This document shows, in pieces, positions 58,985 through 64,000 of a stretch of 64,000 nt of DNA. Each line of letters begins with the position of its first letter. Position 1 is the stretch's first letter. The stretch comes from Przewalskia tangutica (Eukaryota; Streptophyta; Magnoliopsida; Solanales; Solanaceae), in NCBI GenBank assembly GCA_029844215.1, contig CM056733.1:50295142-50359141 (forward strand). Reading direction: 5' to 3'. The position numbers and the translations under genes are program-made. A model generated the notes under the pieces. That model did not search any database. It was not told the DNA's origin and was given only the letters and a program-made list of their open reading frames with translations.

Positions 58985-59203
58985 TAGAGGGGTATTTATA
59001 GGTCAAGCAAAGGCCAACCAAGGGCCAAGATGAAGCCAAGTGCAAGGCAAGTGTAAGGCCAAGATTAAGCCATGTGCTACCTTATCCATCTACACAAAAT
59101 ATCCTACCTAACCCTTGACTAAAATTTCAACACAAAAAACGTGCCAAAGCCCTCACTTTGCCGTCCAAGTCCTTCCAATGTGAGGGTGACACGCCACCCT
59201 CCC
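58985..59203 (-). promoter_or_regulatory. Element J 3' LTR promoter motifs
   Basis: Minus-strand TATAAATA (58993-59000). Upstream GAGGGTGACACGCCACCCTC (about 59183-59202) is a shortened U3 palindrome lacking the central GTGT. The sequence GATGAAGAAGTTCATC just left of the TATA box keeps partial symmetry. Confidence 0.55.
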
Positions 59204-59410
59204 TTTGGTCAAAATTGTTTCGTCTCACGTAAAAATCCGCAAAAATTAAAAATGCCATAGCCGGAATTTTCCATACGAAATCTGTGGAAACGTGACGTCG
59301 AAAAACGACTCCTATCGGGTGTTGTGTACAAATTTCGAAACTTGCCTAACTTAAGGCTCAAATTATTATCGTGCGCCTCACGCACATACTCTGGAAATAC
59401 GTGTATAACA

Positions 59411-59439
59411 TTCTTCCTTAGAAACATTCGTCGAATGTT
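59411..59439 (-). other. Element J polypurine tract (short) and hairpin
   Basis: Minus-strand AAGGAAGAA adjoins the LTR, shorter than in C or F, followed by AACATTCG/CGAATGTT (59423-59439). Confidence 0.78.
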
Positions 59440-60439
59440 CCTTCTCAGTCTCAAAACAAACACGTGCCGGTCTAGCCTTCACTACTATACTTACGAAACC
59501 AAACATGCCACACCTGGCCACAAAAATAACATGCGCGCGAAAACCCAAATCCAAGCCAACAAGGAATCACCTCTGTTTATCACAAACTTTTGTCACTTTG
59601 CCGCGAGGTTCTAGTGTCACTCCGGCGACCCAACAAATGGTACCGGACTGCATGCGATCCCTGAGGTCTAAAATATACATCCTTCGCACCTTCTCCCTTT
59701 ACAAGAAATGATCATCTATGCTCGCAATACCTGCTCGCCTCTACCCTTACTCGTCGTACTCTTCTCGAACACTTGAACTCTTCTAGTATACGTACCACAC
59801 TTCAGTCATCGCTTCAGTTCTCCAAACCTTGGAGTCACCACCTCCAACTTGGTTATCTTACTAGCCTCAATCTTCCTTAAGGCCATTCCCGGCCTTCACG
59901 ATCTGCTTCTGGTCGAACACACCCACGAACTCATACGATGGTCAACTAAACTTGGGCCTAGCACCCTCGTGACTTACCTACCACTGGCGGGACCACCCGT
60001 AGCTGACCCACTCGAAAGCAGTGCGGGTTGGCCCGCAACATGGCCCCAACCCGACCCACTTAACGCATCACGCTCTTGTTTCCGATCCTAACAATCTTAC
60101 CTATACAAGTCATGAAAGCTACCACTTCCATTTTACACTACCCAAGGAATTATCCCAGAACACATTTATACGTAAACCAAGTATTTCAACAAAGACTAAC
60201 CGTAAAATCTTTTATTCAAGATGACCTTACATCTAAGGTCTCAACATGAAATATTCTAAAGTTCACACTTTCCATGCCCCCATACATAACCTTTCAACTA
60301 GCCAAGCTTTCTAACTCATAACCAACATAACGCTATCCGAACGTAGCACACAATAATAAGGTCATCATATCATGCATACAAATCTCTAAAGGGTTCAGGA
60401 TATACCGAATCTACCGCTCCTCTAATCAAAGGCACGCCT
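59440..60439. other. Element J internal noncoding block
   Basis: One kilobase without recognisable protein. Contains CAACAAATGGTACCGG (shared with I) and ACTTGGGCCTAGCACCCTCGTG near 59955 (shared with E, F, I), then a GCGGGTTGGCCCGC palindrome-like string near 60022. Confidence 0.62.
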
Positions 60440-61624
60440 GCGCAGGCGTATCGAAGGCGATGAACCCGCCATCGATCCGGTGGTGAGTCATTCTGCTTGC
60501 ATCCTTCCTACTAGGATTTCGTCATATGGCCACGGCCGCAGAAAACAAGCACCGATAAAAGACGACATTCCCGGGATGACGTCGCCATCGTGCACACCGA
60601 GAAAACTCAACCCGATGGCTAGAACCCGTATATCTCGTGAACGGAAGCCCGGAGCTCGACCCAGCCCCGAATACCTGAACGCCCCGACGACTATGGGGAC
60701 CACTCTGTACTGGTGGAGGTACATAACTAGACTGCTTCTGAGGCGGTCCGCCTCGAAAGTTACCAAATGACCTGCTTGCGGCCTCTTCTGCGATCTCGGC
60801 CATTCGCCGACCTCTCCGTGCCTCACATCCTAGTGCATGAGCTTGCGTGCGAGCAATGTCCATGCCCGGTGAAGAGCTACTCCGCATAAGCCTCGCGAGT
60901 AATCATCCAGCCGGTGACGTAGCGGTGTACTCATCCTCCATATCGCTACCACAAGAACATACCGAGCTAATGAGTCGAACTCCACATTGTACTCTCTAAC
61001 CGCGCCGCTTCCCGCCTCAACGTCAAAAATCGCCGGCCGAGCCCTCATCCGCGGGCAAGAAATGTGCAAGAAAAGCCCTTGAGAACTCGTCCCATACGGT
61101 GGGAGTGCATGCTCTTCCGGGACAACTCCACGAATCAAACTATCAATCGCAGATCACGCGGTGATGCGAACCCAATACCACCGACTACGCCTCGAGACTC
61201 GATCACTCTCATGATCCGTGTAGTCGGATAAACTCCCGAGGTCATCCTCGCCTCTCGATCCATAGAACACCGGCGAGCTCTGACTCGTAAAGTCACGTAG
61301 CCTCAAACTGCTTGCTCGGGGTGAACTACGGGTGCTCGGGCTGGGCTGCTGCATCCAGCCTATCCTCATATCCGCCACGACCACGGCGATGGGGCCATCT
61401 CCTTGTACCACCTCATCTCATCTGCTCCAGGCTGTGGGACCGGAGGCTCAGTGCAGAGTCTCGGCAGCCCATCGCCGCGGCTCTAAACTCTCTTTGGTCT
61501 TTGGCGGCGTCGCGAAACTCGCCGTCAGCTGCTCATCTCGATCGCTGCGCCTCGTACTCCTCAGATCTCACTATGACTCCTCGATCGCCTTGCCCATCTG
61601 GGCTCGTTGCCTTACGCGAGGCAT
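60440..61624 (-). pseudogene. Element J gag (broken)
   Basis: The start at 61624 (MPRVRQRAQMGK) corresponds to MPPRKAT with a base missing. Capsid-region blocks match G through 60830-61310. A knuckle remnant lies near 60510-60545, where GACFxCGRGHMTKS can be followed only by changing frame. Start-to-knuckle spacing is about 1.1 kb, so unlike F and I the capsid segment is present. Confidence 0.78.
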
Positions 61625-61808
61625 AATCGGTAAGCGAAGTATGTCGGAGGGTCAAACTTATCACACGTCTCTAAGGCAAGATCTCAGAATTAGAAGTATG
61701 GAAACCAATCCTAAATGTCCTATAGCCTCACGATTATAGATGTGGTGCACAACACACCGATAATCAAGACTCTACTAGACACGGTCAGACACTTTCCGAG
61801 GACTAATC

Positions 61809-61819
61809 GCTCGATACCA
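61809..61819 (-). other. Element J primer-binding site (contracted)
   Basis: Minus strand TGGTATCGAGC beside the LTR at 61824; same one-base shortening as A, B, F and I. Confidence 0.87.
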
Positions 61820-62306
61820 CTTTTGTCACGACCGAACCGGGCGTGGATCGTGCCTTACCCTGCACCCTAGTGATACAACATCGAGAAAATCAGCGGAAAT
61901 AAAAACATAAACATGAATTAAGAGACAAGATAAATAAACAAGCCACCAAAACAATTGCCTTCATCATACATACATAAATACCGACGCTTATCCTTTTTAC
62001 AAACCACCGCCACAATTACTCATGCACCTCTAAGATTTTTACAGCCTATGACGGGACGGGGCCGTCATACCACGAATGTATAAGAATCTCACTCGAGGTA
62101 ACATACCAAAAGATAAGCCTCAAGAAATGGGGCTTCCGACACGCTGACGTGATCCTATGAGCGAGGATCCACAACCGATGTACTTCCACTGCGGCATGAA
62201 CGCAGCCCCGGGCGAGGTCGATAACAGTACCAAGTATGTGAAATCAGAAAAGGCGTAAATGAAATCATAATAGTCTATATAAAGCAGGAGACATGTATGA
62301 TAACCA

Positions 62307-62497
62307 GATGAAATACGTGTCCCTGCCCATCTCGTGGGACTCGGTGTAAAATCAGATGAAATACGTGACCCTACCCATCTCGTGGGACTCGGTGTATAAT
62401 CAGATGAAATACGTGACCCTGCCCATCTCGTGGGACTCGGTGTATAATCAGATGAAATACGTGACCCTGCCCATCTCGTGGGACTCGGTGTATAATC
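62307..62497. repeat. 48-bp tandem repeat, four copies, in J 5' LTR
   Basis: Same four-copy array as 56697-56886, differing by one or two bases, so the array predates insertion. Confidence 0.92.
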
Positions 62498-62564
62498 GTT
62501 CATAACAAATCAACCGGCCCTCCATCGAGAGACGCGGGGGTACAGAAATACAACAAAGGCTATC

Positions 62565-62690
62565 ACAACAAGCATAGGCAAGTTTCACAACAACAAGCAT
62601 AGGCAAGCTTTACAACAACAAGCATAGGCAAGCTTCACAACAACAAGCATAGGCAAGCTTCACAACAAAAAGCATAGGCAAGTTATACAC
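62565..62690. repeat. 25-bp tandem repeat in J 5' LTR
   Basis: Partner of 56956-57072 with the same unit and copy number, single-base differences only. Confidence 0.9.
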
Positions 62691-64000
62691 AACTCAAAGT
62701 ACTTTCATTTTATGCCAAAGTCTGGGTTTTAACCCTAAAGTACTACGTACGTTAATTTCCTTTTAAAGATCCATTTCTTTTACAAAGGTCACCCGATACC
62801 CGTAGTATATAAAAAAATAGAGTGACTAACATTGTTAAGTAAACCAAAATGCTTTCCTTTGTAAAATCAAGTAACAACCTTATTTTCCAAACGTTCAAGT
62901 TTGCCTAATTTCAAATGCTCAAGTTTCTCATTTTAGAAATGTTTCGTAGTTCATAGTTTTAATCCTTTAAAACATAATTCTCCTTTAAACGTTTTGAGAA
63001 ACATATGTCTTATATGTGAGTAGGTTATTCTTGTTTATAAACAATCTTATTAAGCAGTCATGATCTAGGAAATGTAATATCATTTTGTCTCATCTTAGCT
63101 TCTATGCAGATGGAGGTTTCTACTGGTTTTAATACCATACTTCATTATTCAATACATTTTCCTTTATTAACGCTGCAGTGGTTTGTCGATACTTATTCTG
63201 ATTTCCGAAATCAGTAAAACATTATTCCTTTTTAAACCAAGTACTCATTACTCACGAATGAGGTTTCACACTTTTTAACAAAATTCATATTAATACAATT
63301 AAGTCAAGTCTCTTATCTTCTAAAAATCAGTAAACCATTCTTTTTATCACTTTTAAGACGTTATACCTAACTTCCCATAAAGCTAGTACAACTCTTATGT
63401 TTTCAAAGCCAAGTATTACTCTTCTTTCAAAAAGGTCTTTTTGAAACACTTCAAGTTCTTTAATACTACACATCAAATCCGTTATAAGTCAAATCAGTTA
63501 CCCTTTGAAACCACAAAGCATTTTCTTACCTACATAAAGCTGTTATAACCAACTTCCCATAAAGCCGTTATAACATTTTATGTTTCAAACCAATCAAATA
63601 CATTAAACACATGTACGTCTACCGTACTACATAGTTATACACATATCATGCTAGAACAGATAGGAAGAGGTTCACATACCTCGCGACGATTATCGACTAA
63701 TAGCAAAATGCTCCAACTACCTCAAACCGTCGGCTACTCCTTAAGCTAAGTAGATCACGCCATACGTAGTACTTCAACCTATAGAGGCCACAAGGCGCCT
63801 ATTAACATCCTAGATCTCAAAGTAGAATATCTTACAGAAAATTCGGCAGCACCTCCCCCCCCCCGCAACAGCGTAAATCTCCTCCTCTATCGAGGCCGGC
63901 TACCAAGCCAACCAGGGGGGGTTTTGCACGTCTAACCGGACGTGTACAATTCTACTCACAGTAATACTACACGATCTCTATGTCTGATACACCTATGTAA

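Larger units (their letters stand above)
56203..59410 (-). repeat. Element J 3' LTR
   Basis: Starts TGTCACGACCGAACCGG and ends TACGTGTATAACA (3208 bp). Holds the 48-bp and 25-bp arrays. TATA box at 58993-59000 and U3 motif near 59183-59203. Confidence 0.92.
44414..64000 (-). mobile_element. Element H: LTR carrying I and J, continues past the window
   Basis: LTR pieces 44414-45749 and 55260-56202, starting TGTCACGACCCGAACC, with I and J inserted. The end of this LTR and any internal region lie to the right. The left junction reads ATCCACTTT|TGTCACG. It resembles the primer-site junction ACCACTTT|TGTCACG, so a recombination joint rather than a clean insertion is possible. Confidence 0.7.
56203..64000 (-). 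mobile_element. Element J: non-autonomous gag-only element, right end cut by window
   Basis: 3' LTR 56203-59410, internal 59411-61823 with PPT, shared noncoding block and a full-length-spaced gag, contracted primer site, and 5' LTR from 61824 to beyond the window. Left flank gtcta is the expected target duplication in H's LTR (the homologous sequence reads ACGTCTAACC). No RT, RNase H or integrase is seen. Confidence 0.87.
61824..64000 (-). repeat. Element J 5' LTR, truncated by window end
   Basis: Matches 56203 onward for 2177 bp, including both arrays; its TATA and U3 would lie beyond the window. CAG/CTG are often kept here where the 3' LTR shows CG, for example GCAGATGG near 63106 versus GCGGATGG near 57498. 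Confidence 0.92.

Noticed and set aside
1..64000. Host genes, tRNA, rRNA or centromeric satellite
   Set aside because: Every stretch could be assigned to an LTR or internal retrotransposon region. I saw no exon-like series, tRNA cloverleaf or monomer satellite, though short unrecognised elements inside LTRs cannot be excluded by eye.

Overview
This window is plant repetitive DNA, apparently pericentromeric or other constitutive heterochromatin. I see no host protein gene, tRNA or rRNA. Almost every base belongs to LTR retrotransposons of one Ty3/gypsy lineage: integrase followed by a C-terminal chromodomain, an initiator-methionine tRNA primer site, 5-bp target duplications and very long LTRs (about 2.5-3.8 kb), most like the Tekay/Del chromoviruses of flowering plants. 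The host is therefore an angiosperm, probably a eudicot; the sequence does not fix the species.

I parse ten elements, named A-J here, and all ten read on the minus strand. On the + strand each LTR starts TGTCACGACC or a variant and ends near GTATAACA/GTGTAACA. Nesting: G (38610-44413) is the oldest host. C (LTRs 13509-19323 and 35700-38609) lies in a G LTR. B (1-13508) and the solo LTR D (15139-18306) lie in the left C LTR, and A (188-10066, complete) lies in B's gag. E (20661-about 35699) lies in C's pol, and F (22890-32402, complete) lies in E's LTR. On the right, H (from 44414) lies in G's LTR, and I (45750-55254, complete) and J (56203 to the window end) lie in H's LTR.

A, B, C and G carry remnants of autonomous gag-pol. 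G keeps the longest recognisable gag, protease, reverse transcriptase, RNase H and integrase, but with catalytic residues replaced in three enzymes. C keeps an open integrase-chromodomain frame. E, F, I and J look non-autonomous: pol is gone or reduced to scraps, a shared noncoding block sits in its place, and F, I and J keep a gag. E's 3' end joins C's 5' LTR, which implies a recombination deletion.

The most unusual signal is not a gene. Differences between sister LTRs of one element, and many frameshifts in the youngest elements, fall on CHG trinucleotides (CAG, CTG, and CCG-rich strings), which appear shortened to CG or scrambled to CGA/TCG. The primer-binding site is an internal ruler: GCTCTGATACCA in G is GCTCGATACCA in A, B, F, I and J. 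This looks like a systematic consensus error at CHG-methylated cytosines, and it would make young elements look like dead ones. Other signals are the uniform orientation and LTR-into-LTR nesting, a conserved U3 palindrome around CACGTG, palindromes next to the TATA boxes, and subfamily-specific tandem arrays inside LTRs.
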